From contig NW_004624805.1 in assembly GCF_000247695.1 (NCBI RefSeq), forward strand, positions 6,121,666 through 6,185,665: a stretch of 64,000 nucleotides of DNA, in the 5' to 3' direction. The first letter of the stretch is position 1. Each line of letters opens with the position of its first letter. The position numbers and the translations under genes are program-made. The DNA is from Heterocephalus glaber. Lineage: Eukaryota; Chordata; Mammalia; Rodentia; Bathyergidae. The notes under the pieces were generated by a model. It did not search any database and had not been told where the DNA came from. It saw only the letters and a list, made by a program, of their open reading frames with translations. Positions 10,381 to 21,893 of this stretch are shown in pieces.

Positions 10381-11715
10381 TTAGTTTCTTGCCTTTTCTG
10401 GTGGCTTTGCTCTGTTGGGCTTCATGGAGTTGTGACCTTCATTGTCTTTTTCTAGGATATTGTTTAGAATTGTTTGGAGTGCTGATTTGGTGTTCATGAA
10501 ATTTCTCGGGTGTTCTTTGTTGTGGAAGTATCTAATTTGCCCATATATTTTGAAAGATAATTTTCCAGGATACAACAGTCTTTGTTGGAAGTTATTTTCT
10601 TTTAGGGCTTGAAATACTTCATTCCAGCCTCTCCTTGCCTTGAGGGTTTGTGTTGAGAAGTCTGCTGTTCTGATGGGGTTTCCTTTGTATGTGATTAGTT
10701 TCTTTTCTCTAACTGCTTGTAGGATTTTGTTCTTTTGTTGGGTTTCTGGGATCTTGACTATTAGGAATGTCTAGGTGTAGATTTTTTTTATTGTGGCTAG
10801 TTGGAGTGCTATATGCTTCACTTATCTGTATGTCCAATTCTCTACCTCTGTTTGGGAGGTTTTCTACTATTACTTTTGTGAACAGTTTTTTTATGTCATT
10901 TGTGCTTTCTCCTGCCTTTTCATGGACTCCTATCAGTCTTATGTTATTCTTCTTTGCATCATTTAGCAGCTTCTGGATTGATTTCTCATGGTCTTTTACT
11001 ATTTTTAAGAAATCTCTGTTTTTATGGTCACTAACTGCAATCCTGTCTTGTATATCTGATATTCTATCTTCATATTCGCTCAATCTGCTATAAATCCTTT
11101 CAGTGGAGATTTTAATCTCCTGGATATCTATTTGAATCTGTTTCATGGATTCAATTTCTTTCCTATGTTGGCCGATCATGGTTTCCATTTCTTCCTTATG
11201 CTGGGCATTCATGGCTTCCAGCACGGTTCTGGGCCCATCTATTTTTTTTATCTGCATCTGTTCTAGAGCCTCTAATCATGCCTTTCACTCTGCTTACCAT
11301 CTCTGTAGTTATCTGGGAAATTATTTCTTCTTTGAATTTTTCTAGAGCCTCATTCATCCATTTTGTTATTTCCTGTGCTATCAGTTCAGGGTGTCCAGGT
11401 AGTTAATTATCAGTATTTTTCACCTCGTTTCCCCCAGAATTTGCCTTTTGTGGGGTGGAAGTGTGGGTTTGTGCCTTGCTTAAATGTCTCCTCATTTTTG
11501 TATTTTGGTACTGTCCTTGGTTTAATTCCTGGGTTGATACTTCTAAATTGCTTATTGTAAGTATCTTTGTTGCTTGTGGTTAGAACACTTATGGAATGAT
11601 TGCTTCTCAGAGGTGTCTTCCGGATATATCTGATCTTTAGGTTTTGAGTCTCTAATGACTCTGAGGCTATCTCATTTTCATTATACCAGGAAGGACAACT
11701 GATTAGATCAATCAC
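10381..11715 (-). pseudogene. L1 ORF1 (RNA-binding chaperone), broken
   Basis: ORF1p is the trimeric nucleic-acid chaperone of the L1 particle. A coiled-coil segment with heptad-like spacing (about 11250-11030: KEEMETMIGQHRKEIESMKQ and onward) is followed by the start of the RRM-like domain (NNIRLIGVHEKAGES). After a frameshift near 10770-10700 comes the C-terminal domain, recognisable by LITYKGNPIRTADFS and ending ...PPEKARN at 10381. The N-terminal portion (about 11715-11330) is in different frames. At least two frameshifts separate these pieces, so no intact ORF1p can be made. Confidence 0.85.
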
Positions 11716-12235
11716 AACACCTTAGCCCAAGTGATACAATTGGCAACACAATAGCATCAAGCACAGTTTAGAAAATGACAATTTGTGGTAGTTATTAATC
11801 TATCACCTTTAACTGTGTGAATTAAATCAAAATCAAGGACCAGCCCAACATATGTTTATAGTGAATAAACTGTTCAATACTGCAACTTTACCCTTCAGGA
11901 TGGGGACTTAGAAGGAGTTGGGGGAAGGAGGGATAGATGGGTAGAAGGATAGGGAAAGGATAACAGTGAGGCCAGAGGACACAGGAAGATCACGCAAATG
12001 CTAAGAAACTATTGAAGACAAGAGGAAAAGGCAGAATGAAAGCTCAAAGAAGAGAACAGAACAACCTAACAGCAATAGGGAGGCTAGAAACTGTATATAT
12101 TTTCCTTTAAAACTAATGACAATCTAAAGAAGGAAAAAGAAGAAAAGAAAAATAAAGAAGATCTCTGAATTAGGGCCAGAACAGGAACAAAAAGGGAGAT
12201 GAAGAACAATGTGGGACAGCAAGACAATGTGAGAG

Positions 12236-12285
<50 letters not shown>

Positions 12286-12957
12286 AAGAGAAAAAGAAAA
12301 AAAAGAGAAAAGAGGAAGAAGAAAAAAGAAAAATTTGAAAAGAGTAGAAAAAAATAATTTTGAAAATAACAAATAAAAATAAAAATGAAGGCCCTCCTTC
12401 AGGGTATGTCTCTGCTGTCACAACAGACAACATGGGCAACAGTGTGCAGCTATAAGTCAATGAGGCTCAGCAAGCCAGCAGCAGACCCCTGAGATTCAGG
12501 CAGCTTTCTGGCTGCAAGTCCCAAGTTGAGCTCCCTGTCCTCCTGCAGGGTTGAACTCTCCAAGGTTCTACTGCAGGTTCCAGCTGCCCTTCCCCTGAAG
12601 ATAGTCCAGGTTCCAATGGGAGATGATGATTCCTCCGACTTACCAAGTACAGTGGTCTGGTGAGCCTTTATTGCAGAGATTCTCTTCACTTTTCCCGTGG
12701 GCTTCAATTTTCATCAAGGAGCCTGAGAGAGGCCCTCTTTCTGTTGTTCAATTTTGCTCTATTTTCTGGAGCTCGGGACAATGGCCTTTATGACCCCCTG
12801 TGCCTCTGTAGTGTGGAACCAGGTACCAGCACAGCCAGGAGGCCAGAAGCGGGGATGCTAAGCTGGTGGCTGGTGGGCAGGGTGTGGGCCGGACCAAGCC
12901 TCGCTCCACGCTCCACAAGGCAGAGGTCCTCACTGTCCAACGCTCCCTAGTTGCTCC
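11716..12957 (-). promoter_or_regulatory. L1 5' UTR / internal promoter region
   Basis: This is the 1.2 kb upstream of ORF1 in the L1 sense direction. The distal half (about 12400-12957) is G+C rich compared with the body and starts ggagcaactagggagcgttg at the 5' terminus, as expected for an L1 internal pol II promoter. The proximal half is A-rich on the plus strand and contains a (GA)n run. Confidence 0.7.
12239..12281. repeat. (GA)n microsatellite in L1 5' UTR
   Basis: About 21 uninterrupted GA units lie within a longer purine-rich stretch (about 12120-12390). The overlapping serine/leucine-rich and phenylalanine-rich frames on the minus strand are translations of simple sequence. Confidence 0.95.
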
Positions 12958-12970
12958 AGAAAAATGCTTT
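12958..12970. repeat. L1 target-site duplication, right copy
   Basis: AGAAAAATGCTTT, identical to 6065-6077, immediately beyond the L1 5' end. Confidence 0.9.
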
Positions 12971-14439
12971 TTAAATGGTTAGAGGCTTCCACAACCAGAG
13001 AGAACTGGAAAAGAAAATGAAAAAGTCCTTTCTCTCCCCGCCTCCTGACACTGTCGCATGTGTTTAGAGAATCAGCCTAATTATTTTTACACTGTTATAG
13101 TGTAGGTTCTTTTTTTTTAATCTTAATCACCTTTCTTTTCTCCTTTATTTGCTCCCTTTCTCCCTTCCTTCTTAGTTATCGATGTACTTTTTTTGTCATT
13201 GATTTACTTTTAGGCACAATATTGGTGCTTGGGTTTTGATACTTATATTTTTTTATAATCATGGATCATGGAGATTAATTTTCAAGAATTACTGTTTTCT
13301 GGCTGACCTTGCCATCTTCCACCCCCCAAACACCCACAAAAGTTAAGCTATTTTTTCCATTGTTTTCTTTTTAATAATCAACAATAAATATTTATGGGGT
13401 ACCTGCATGCAAAAACCTGGGCCAACAAATACATCACTTTTGATTTAAAAGACAAAATCCATGCCTAGCTTACAAAGCACAGGAAAACAAATATACCTCA
13501 TCTAAAAAGTTTTAAGGTGTCTGATATAAAGATTGCTTGAATCTAGTAAATCTATAAATCATCTGTGGGAGTGCATGAGGGAACTCAAAGACGATAGAAT
13601 GACCATTTTATGTGTCTGCTAAAAATTTTGTGACCATATTACCTACATCCTTCCCGAAAACATGCAAAAAGAGAGCATTATTTCAGAAATTTGAGCCTGA
13701 TTGAAAAACAGTATTTTCACCTCTTACATCAGACTTTTTTCAACTTTTATGCCAAAAACCTCTGGGTTTCTAGAGAGATTTTTAGGACTTCCGGTGAGGA
13801 AAAAAATATATATATAGATATATATACACATATGGCAATAGTAGGTACTCTTGGGGTTAATTCCTGGTCTTCCCTCCCTGGCCCACACCTCCTGCCCCTT
13901 TTCACACCCCTCTTTTGGTGACATGTGGAAGCGTAATTGGAGGAGAGGTGTTGTTGTGCGTGAACTTGCTGTGTGTAGCAGTGAAGTGATTCTTGGGGAT
14001 TACAGGAAGAAGCCAGGCCTGGGCCCCTGAATGAGGAGACTACTTCTTGTCAATTTATCTGGGTCACAGCAGGTGAGAGGGAGCAGAGAGGTCCAGACAC
14101 ACGGGCTCAGGGTGACTGTAAGTCATCAACTGTCTTTGTGTTGTGATTTCCACTGATCTTTGCTCAGTATTCTTTGATCTTAGAGACTCCATAAGTCCGG
14201 TTGAGCTAGTAGAAAGGGAAAAGCTGTTAGTTATGTCAATCGTGTGACTGGAATGGCTTAAGCCCAGGATAAGGGGAACTTTGCAATATCTAAATGTCAC
14301 AATTTCTTCTTAGGCTTGTAGGAACAGTCACCTCAAAACATATGTCCTGATACTGCTTTTCTATACTCTATAGGACATAATTAAGCATGTGTTTTAAATC
14401 CACAGAGTTTTCCACCTATAACATGAAACAAAATGCCCG
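12971..14439. other. Single-copy DNA with short AT-dinucleotide run
   Basis: No gene is recognised. A short (TA)-rich tract lies at about 13803-13832 (aaaaaatatatatatagata). The rest is ordinary intergenic or intronic sequence. Confidence 0.55.
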
Positions 14440-14625
14440 TGTGCTGTTGTAAGTGTATAATCATACAAACCTCACAGCCACTACTGAGGGTAGGAGCCAG
14501 TTTGTCATAAAGGACACTTAGGCGGAGAATTGCCCAAGGATGGGAACTGGTAGAGCTGGGATTTGAGCTGAGTCAGGTAGGCCCCAAAGCCTGCGTGCCG
14601 AATCACCCAACTGTGCCTCTTCTTT
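14440..14625 (+). mobile_element. MIR SINE (ancient tRNA-derived)
   Basis: MIR word order is visible: tgttgtaagtgtataatcatac, aacctcacagcc, gagggtaggagcc, then gcggagaattgcccaagg, tagagctgggatttgagctg, ending in the right-hand region. It is diverged, as expected for a pan-mammalian fossil. Confidence 0.75.
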
Positions 14626-15834
14626 GAAAGTATGTAGGGAGAACAGAGATGAAGAACTTCAAACCCTGACTGCATGATTGTAGGTACAGCTGAATATGTA
14701 GTTGCATAGCTTTGGGCTTTGTGCTTAGCAACAGGGAGTGCAAAATCAATGCATTCATTTTTCATTCTGTATGTGACATTTTTCTAAGGTGGGGAGCAGG
14801 TAGACTCTCACATGTCACCTGAAGTAGGATGAGCTTGCACATCTCTAAGGTGGCATGACAAGGCATACCTCATGTCCATCTTCATATGCGAGCTTGCTCT
14901 CCAAGCCTGTAACTGCTGATTATTCTGAGGGTTCTAAATCTGGAGTACATCCTTTCCACTGCACAATGAAAAACAATATGCTTTGGAATAGCCCCGCACT
15001 CCTGAAATGTCGTTTTCATGTGGGACCAGACACAGCAGGATGTAAGCGCCTTATCTTGGGTGAAAACCAGTAGCTTTGATGAAGAACCCTAGGGAGATAA
15101 CAGCAGCCCCTACAGCTTCGGGTCCTCACGATGTTGTTTTGTCTGCTTTGTTTTATTTTGTCTTGTTTTTGTTTATTATAGTTGTCAGGCCTGCTGCTAA
15201 TGTTTGTGGGGCCCAAGGAAAGAGTACAAACAAATGCCCACATACCACATGCTTAAATATTTAAAAAGTTATAAATTAAGCTAAGAGACTGTCAAATAGA
15301 ATATGTAGAATCCTTGGCAAATATACCCTCATGCAGAAGAAGCAAAAACTATGTGTAAGGTCAGGATTTTTGTTGGGAAAATATCAAAGGCAAATAAATT
15401 TATTTGTTATTGCAAATGTTTGGATATTTTGTTTTGGACTCAATATTTACATGAGTAACAAATTAAAAAGATATAATTAATAACTCATCATGTATTTATA
15501 CCACCACATTTATTTTTCTTGTCCTCCTTTCAGCAAAAAAATCATGTTATTATAATCAGTATTCTCTCATAATTTGTGTTCTGACAGATTACAGATACAG
15601 TTTAATTCTACTAAAAGTATCCACAATTTAAATACATTTTCATCAATAATGTGTATTAAAATAAGTAAGGGAAAATATACAATTAAATTTATTTTATATG
15701 TATTATTTGTGAAGTGCTATTTTTAGTCCAAAATACTTAAATTATTCATTAAAATTAAAAGATTAAAAAGTTAGAGTTATTTGACATAATTTTAAATAAA
15801 GCTGAAATTATCTTTGTTTGGAAAAGTAATTAAT
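14626..15834. other. AT-rich single-copy DNA
   Basis: Nothing coding is recognised. 15260-15834 is particularly A+T rich with no clear repeat family. Confidence 0.55.
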
Positions 15835-15844
15835 TAGTTAATTT

Positions 15845-16028
15845 GTGCATGTGGTATTGGGAATTGAACTCAAGGTCTTTCACTGAGCTATATTCCCAGC
15901 TCTTTCTACTTTTTTTGTTTTGAGACAGGGTCTCTCTAAGCTGCTCAGACTGGCCTTGAATTTGCCATTCTTCTGCCTCAGTCTCCCAGAGTGCTGGGAT
16001 TATAGGTGTGAGCCACCATGCCGAGTTT
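15845..16028 (-). mobile_element. B1-dID composite SINE, antisense
   Basis: The left part is an antisense ID-like segment (ggtattgggaattgaactc ... cactgagctatattcccagc). It is followed by an antisense B1/7SL part (gagacagggtctctctaag, ggccttgaatttgcc, gtgctgggattataggtgtg, gccaccatgc). The 7SL-ID dimer is a lineage marker for squirrel-related and several other non-murine rodents. Confidence 0.88.
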
Positions 16029-17130
16029 AAAATATTTTTTTGCAAGTAAAATGATTTGTATGGCTAGTGTTCAATATACATGGGTTTTTTTCTGGTATAA
16101 AAGTATTAGCATTGGATTTCCTGGATGATTTGTCTAGTTTTACACATTTACTCATCTAGGTGTAATGTTGTTTAATATTACAAAAATGTTCTTTTGCTGC
16201 CAGTTGCAACTACAGCAAAGATTTGCTACATAACTCCAGAGCCATGTGCTGGAAAAGCAAGAAAACGATGCCAGGGAGCAGCATGCAGGGCCCAGCAAAG
16301 AGGGACCTGCTGGCTCGATTCGTCTTCCCCTGCTCTCAGAAGCAGCGTTCGACTCCAGTGTTCTTTCTAGCACAGTGCAAAGCTGTACAGCATTTGAAGG
16401 TGATCACCTTTGACTTTGAGGACAGAAACCAAATGATGTACAGAAGCAGTTCCACGAGGCCAGAATACTGTTAGTCATGTGTGCGTTTGAAGTTGCACTG
16501 TTTCCTACTGCGCACTCAATCCCAAACAACAGAGGTACCTATGTGTTTTTTAATACATACGTGTATGTGTGTGCGTGTCAGCCTGTGTTATGTCAGGTCT
16601 TTAAAGATCAAGGTTCAGATAGTCACATAGTGGCTTTTTGGGTTGTTGGGAGTGTATATTTATTTATTTAAACTATTTGATGATCAAAATGAAATTGAAC
16701 TTACTGTAGCATATTCATGAAATTTCCTTCGCCAATCTCACAATTAACATGTACTGCAGCTCCTGCAATGGCAATGAAGAGTCACTGTAAAGTCTTGGGA
16801 GGTAATATGTTTTTGAAAGGGGCAATTATTATTATTCCTTTAGGAAATAAGGTCTTCACTGAGAGTCGGGGGCTTATATCCTTGAACGAGGTGGGCGTTG
16901 CCAATTCTTTCCCTCAACAAGACTAACAAGGAGCCAACTGACTATGGGCACAGCAGATGGCATACGGCTGCCCCTAACTGCCCCTTCACCGTGCTTTGTG
17001 GTATTGAACCATGTTCTCCACTCAGAGCCCGGGAACTGCCTACAGTACTAGTTAGAAATGCTGGTTCCAGGTCCCATATAGGTATGCTCAGTCAAGTTTT
17101 CTGGGTTTCATGCTCTGCAGTAATGCTGTG
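16029..17130. other. Single-copy DNA, nothing recognised
   Basis: The segment 16190-16450 is somewhat richer in G+C and open on both strands. I recognise no domain or splice-supported exon there. Confidence 0.5.
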
Positions 17131-17134
17131 GATC

Positions 17135-17602
17135 CTTAATTGAGATGTGTCTGACTTGAGAAAGAACCACCTAGCCTATTGGTGAAGTTCTGGGTGTGTC
17201 TGTGGATGATTGACACAGAAGCCAGCAAACTGCGGGAGAAAGATGTGGGTGGCACCGACCAATAGGCGGATTAAAAGGGAAAGAAGAAGAAGGTCTTTAT
17301 TTATTTATATTTAATTTTTAAGACTTCTAGTCTTTGCCATTGCCTGTGGACACTGGTCTCCAGTTCCTTCAGCCTTCCAATGCAAAGTCGTTATCTTTGC
17401 AAAGCAGACTTATACTAGTGACTCTACCCTCAGCTTCCAGGCCTTTGACTGCTGCTAAATCCTCGCGCTGTCTTGTACACAGGCGGCCGTTTTGGATTGT
17501 TCCCCTTCTGATCCCGTAAGCCTACGTCATCAATCTCTTTGTATAATTATAAGTACATTTCATATTGATTTTGTTTCTCCAGAGAACCTCAACTAATACA
17601 GC
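17135..17602 (+). mobile_element. LTR-like ancient repeat (ERVL/MaLR class), family not named
   Basis: The right end ttttgtttctccagagaacc followed by tcaactaatacag matches the 3' terminus common to old mammalian LTR elements of the ERVL group. The left part has gtgtgtctgtggatgattg and a candidate promoter-like centre. It is diverged; the family assignment is tentative. Confidence 0.5.
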
Positions 17603-18084
17603 TTTTAAAGCCATACTTTGAAAAAAAAAAATCTCTCTAGAGCAGTGGTCGTCAGCTTTTGTGTACACTTTTATGAGTAAAAATGCTTAGGGCAACCAGC
17701 TCCGATACATGTGCAGTACAGTCATTTATTTGTAAATGTTGTTTACTATTGTACTAATGTACTATATAAATTATAAAACAGGCAAAAAGTTTTTAAAAAT
17801 CAAAGATAAAAAAGTTGAAATTTGATATCATCATTAATTAAAAACTTTAATGTATTCATTAGTCCTAAGTACTTTTTGCTCCCACCAAAATATTGTCAAT
17901 AAAGAATAATAATGTTGTTAATAAATAATAATTATTAATATTATAAACGAAGCTACTTTAGTGAAATCAATGTAATTTGAATTGCTTCATAATTTTTAAA
18001 AAACTTGGTTTAACAATGAATTCAGTATTGGGGCCCAAGTTCAGTTTATATAGATTTGTTTTTAATACTGTCATTTAAAAAATA
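17603..18084. other. AT-rich DNA, nothing recognised
   Basis: Low-complexity AT-rich sequence with no convincing repeat or gene. A word near 17640 (agcagtggtcgtcagctttt) vaguely resembles a hAT terminal repeat, but no partner is seen. Confidence 0.5.
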
Positions 18085-18700
18085 TATTTACAATAGATTT
18101 TTGCTTGGTGGTTACCATGAGGCTTATGTATAACATCTGATAGTTATAACAGGCCAACAGATAAACTGATAATAACTTCACTTTGGTCACATAAAAAAAA
18201 CTGCACTTTTACACCTCTCTTTATACATTTTATGTTCTTGATGTCATAATTTACATCTCTTTATATTGTGTATCCCTTAATGAATTATTGTAGCAACTAT
18301 TATTTTTGGTAATTGTTACTTGTAACCTTCACACTAGAGATACATGATTTACACATACTATTACATATTAGAGTATTCTGAATTTGACTATGTTTTACCA
18401 GTGAATGTATTTTGTTTGTTTGTTTATTTACTTATTTATTTTTTGCTGTACTGGGGATCCAGTCCAAGGCCTTGCCCCGAGCTGTGTTCTTGACGAGATA
18501 AGGGTCTTGCTAAGTCACTAAGTTACCCAAATTGGGCTCAAACCTGCCATCTTTCTGCTTCAGGCTCTCAGAGTCCTTGAATTACAGGTGTCCCACACCA
18601 TGTTTGGCTACCAGTGAGTTTTATACTTTCCTGTTACAAAGTAACATCCTTTTTTCCCATAATGCTGTCATCTCTAAAAGATTTATCTCAGGACAAATCA
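18085..18700 (-). mobile_element. Old L1M fragment, antisense, split by a SINE
   Basis: Words such as accatgaggcttatgtataac, gatgtcataatttacatctc, ttatattgtgtatccctta and gagtattctgaatttgacta follow the order of an antisense L1M 5'/internal region. The sequence resumes after the B1-dID insertion (about 18440-18612) with accagtgagttttatactttc, proving that it was one element before the insertion. Confidence 0.7.
18414..18612 (-). mobile_element. B1-dID SINE, antisense, inserted in old L1
   Basis: From left to right it has a T-rich tail complement (tttgtttgtttgtttattta), an antisense ID portion (tgctgtactggggatccag), and an antisense B1 portion (gggtcttgctaagtcac, gggctcaaacctgcc, attacaggtgtccc). 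The flanking words taccagtga at 18399-18407 and about 18609-18617 are a probable target duplication. Confidence 0.85.
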
Positions 18701-18987
18701 TAGATTCACTCTGAAAGAGGATTTCTGACTGTATTCACCACTTTTCAGCCCTATCCACAAATTCTGCAGAGTCTGGTTCAAAGTGTACTTTTAAGTCTTT
18801 CATCCTGTCAATCAGTTCTTAAAAACTAATGAGCAAGTGTTGCATTTTTATTTTCAAGAAATAAGTTTAATAGCTCTGAAACTCTGAGGGATTTAAAAAT
18901 AGACTTGCAAATTATTTTTCAAAGTTTTTAAAGTGTGATGAGTTTCAATAGATAGTACAAGTTATTTTCAGAGAAAACAAAGTCACA

Positions 18988-19215
18988 TAATGAGAGTAAC
19001 AACGGCAGCAAGAGGCAATATTTATGGAACTCTTAGTGCCAGGCACTGTTCTAGAGCTTTTATAGGTATCACTTCATTTAAAACTCAGCCTGAACCTCAC
19101 TCTGATTATCAACTTGTAGGTGAGAATTGTGAGCTCAAGGTTATACAGCTACTAAGTGAAGGAGCCAAGAACCCAGCCAGTCTCTTGATGATGACTTCAG
19201 TTGTGGATATGCGGA
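18988..19215 (+). mobile_element. MIR SINE
   Basis: Strong MIR word order: aatatttatggaactcttag, tgccaggcactgttctagag, cttttataggtatcacttca, gtaggtgagaattgtgag, ggttatacagctactaagtg, aagaacccagcc. Confidence 0.88.
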
Positions 19216-20320
19216 GTTAAAACGCAGGCCTGGCCCTAGGCTTCATGATTATGCCTCAACCCTGGCTTCCTAATGAGCAGGAGAGGGGCTCCTGGGACCT
19301 GAGGACTGGTTGCTACACACTCAGGAAGCCAGACTTTCACCTGCAGAAGTTGCCCACTGTGGTCTTGTATCTGCAAACAGACCAGAAGTTGGGCCAGCTG
19401 GAGTCATCGGCTGATCTTGGGAAGCATTAATTTCCTGGTATCTGTGGGCTTCTTGGCAGGAATTTATATCTGGTTGCTTTGGATGTTATTTACTTCAGGA
19501 TTTCTCCCTTTAATATAATAGTGGCTGGGGCAATTTCTTGGATGGGTTAAATACTAATTTGTGTTGTCTCGGAGAACTTCTGAGTGAGCCTCCATCGAAG
19601 AAGCATCCATTCCCTTCCAGGCACTGTGCTGGAGTTTTGCTACACAATGGTTTCAAAGTTCTGTCCTTGACTTTCAAGATTACAATGTAGAAAGAAACAG
19701 GTAAGTGGATAGGTAACTAATATAGTGTGTCAGGATCATTTATACGCAGACAGAAGAGTTCCAAAAGGAATGATTTGGAGTTAGAGTAGGATGGGGTGGA
19801 AGGGAGTTTTGGGCAGGCTTCATGCATTGAAAATGGATATCAGATTACCCTCTCTCTTTTCCCCTGCACCCTTCCCCACTTCCTTCTTTCCAAATTTCCT
19901 TCTATTTGTCCTTATGTTTTCTTTCTTTCCTTCCTTTAAAACACTTGCTTTCTGATCATCACAAGATGCATTATTGACAGTAAACGAGGAAGAAAAAAAA
20001 ATGTTCACCAGGATTCAAGATCTTTACTGAGGATTGAAAGTTCTCCGTTTAAAATCAAACATTATTGCTGTCATCGGCTCCTAGGTCCCAGAAAGGTCTC
20101 AAAACCTCGTGGCCTTGAACCACAACATTCCATCCCTCCACTCACAGATCTGTTAGTTTCTTAATGAACACTTGCATTATATTGTTACAAAATCCATATC
20201 TGTGCAACGAAAAAACCAGAGAATAAGAGAAGCAAAACAAATTTTTCCCTCAAAATAAAGGAAAATGCATTATACAGTATTCTTATTATCCAGAGATTAT
20301 CTGTTTTAATAATATTTTGA
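19216..20320. other. Single-copy DNA, one possible second MIR scrap
   Basis: Mostly unassigned. At about 19595-19640 the words ccaggcactgtgctggag suggest a small MIR-like remnant. No exon is recognised. Confidence 0.45.
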
Positions 20321-20404
20321 GGTCCGGGGATTTAGTTCAGTGGTTTCACCGCCTGCTGCGCAAGCGCAAGGACCCGAGTTTGATCCCCGGTACCAAAAAA
20401 AAAA
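20321..20404 (+). mobile_element. ID SINE
   Basis: ggtccggggatttagttcag, then gcaagcgcaaggacccgag, then ccccggtaccaaaaaaaaa. A- and B-box-like words are present. It is close in sequence to the other young ID copies in the window. Target duplication is not clear because the flanks are T-rich. Confidence 0.92.
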
Positions 20405-20789
20405 ATTTTTTTTTGATTATTCTTAAAGATAATTTACATATATATATACTTATCCAAAGTGAGCTAGAACATTGCAAATGTTTAATAATCTGTCTTTCTA
20501 TGGTAATGATCTTCACTTTCATAAATCAAGAAGCTTTAAATCTTATCTTGTAATCTATTCATTTTCAAATTCATCAGTTACTCCTGAAATGCCCTTTAGC
20601 ACTAGTCTATCCAAACTAGAGTCAAATCCAAAGCCACCTATGGAATCCACTTGTCTCTCATTTCTTATCTAATTAGCATCATTCCTCATTTTCTTTGCGA
20701 TGACTCACTTTCTTAATTTGTCTGGATGTATTCTGGAGCAGTCATTTGATTTTTTCCATCCCATTTATTTTCTCTATACTGAAAATTAG
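20405..20789. other. AT-rich single-copy DNA
   Basis: Nothing recognised. Confidence 0.5.
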
Positions 20790-21135
20790 GTCTAAAAGTT
20801 TGCTGGATTTACATTACACATAGAATATGCCACACGTGATGCTTTTAATTTTACTGCAGGAGACACAATATTTGATGATCCCACCGTAAATGAAACTAAG
20901 CCGTCACAGGATTAGGGTGATGAAAATCTGATATTTCCTCGTGTACTTACCTGTGTCTCCTGTGGCTAGAAAGAGGTCTTTGATAGTACTTTGCACTCTG
21001 AATGTTGGAGTCTCCACTATTCGTGCAATTAATGCTTTTCACACTAGTTGATTGTCCTCACCTGGGACAATAATTTCATTAGGGTTAGACAAAGATAATC
21101 TAATTCAGTTCATTTTTTTCTCTCTTCATAGGTAG
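20790..21135. promoter_or_regulatory. Conserved-looking non-coding block (candidate enhancer)
   Basis: Unique, non-repetitive sequence containing several homeodomain- and GATA-like words in close succession: TGCAATTAATGC, ACAATAATTTCATTAG, AAAGATAATCTAATTC, together with CACCTG (E-box) and gatgcttttaattttactgc. No coding frame or repeat explains it. The call is by composition only. Confidence 0.3.
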
Positions 21136-21693
21136 CATTCTTGTGTAAGGTAAGGTTTTCTTTCATCATACTGGGGCTTCTTGGTTGCTCTGATGGATAG
21201 TCATCCTGAAAACCCAACATGAGTATTTAGTTTTTCCCACTAGAATTGTTTTTAATATAAAAGCTCACCTAATAACTGGATAAAATGATGGCACATTACT
21301 GTAAATGTGTTGGGTGAGCTTTCTTTTTTGGGGGTATAGTTAGATAGTCATGAATTTTCACTGTTTCAGTCTTTAAAAATCAGTTTGCTTTACATCCCTG
21401 TAACATTTTTGCTCTATGAAGTTATAGGTGAACAACTCAGAATCAGTTGTCTTACACTGAAGTGTTGTTTACAAGAAGCAGATAAAGCTAATTCTGTAAT
21501 TTTATAAACATTTTTAAAAAGTTGACAAAAAAGTGAAAATTCCTTTCATTACGCATGATGAGCCACTCAGCTCAGAGAAAGCCTCCGTCAGCTGTGCTTG
21601 GTCAGCCTCAGGCTGTCCACGTGACTGAAGACTACTCCTGAAAAATGAGCTTGTGAAGACTGAAAGGAAAGCACAGTTTCAGGAATCGTTCAC

Positions 21694-21893
21694 CTGAGCC
21701 AGACATGGTGGTGCACACTTGTAATCCCTGCGCTCTAGAAGGCTGAAATAGGATCACAAGTTCATCCCCAGCCTGGGCGACTTATTGAGACCTTGTCTCA
21801 AAATAAAAATAAAAAAGGAGCCAATCACATAGTTTAGTGTAAAAGCTGTAGGTTTGATCCCTAGTACTAAAAAAAAAAAAAAAAAAAAAAAAA
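21694..21893 (+). mobile_element. B1-dID composite SINE with long poly-A tail
   Basis: The B1 part reads gagccagacatggtggtgca, cttgtaatccctgcgctct, ggctgaaataggatcac, gaccttgtctcaaaat. The downstream ID-like part (gtgtaaaagctgtaggtttgatcc) ends cctagtact and a pure A run of about 25 bases. Confidence 0.9.

Larger units (their letters stand above)
6078..12957 (-). mobile_element. Full-length LINE-1 retrotransposon (about 6.9 kb), antisense, disabled
   Basis: This is a complete L1 from 5' UTR to poly-A, read on the minus strand. The order is a GC-rich 5' UTR (about 12957-11720), ORF1 (about 11715-10381), a short spacer, ORF2 (10331-6424), a 3' UTR with polypurine tract and a poly-A tail at 6080-6089. 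It is bounded by an identical 13-bp duplication, so it entered as a single full-length insertion. Both ORFs have frameshifts or stops, an ID SINE is nested in ORF2, and 615 bases are unsequenced. Identity to normal L1 motifs is still high and the two target copies are identical, so the insertion is relatively recent. It should be incapable of autonomous movement as assembled. Confidence 0.95.

Noticed and set aside
12124..12460. Serine/leucine- and phenylalanine-rich open frames
   Set aside because: They translate the (GA)n run and purine-rich DNA of the L1 5' UTR.
17636..17660. hAT-like terminal word agcagtggtcgtcagctttt
   Set aside because: No matching inverted end or element body was found nearby.
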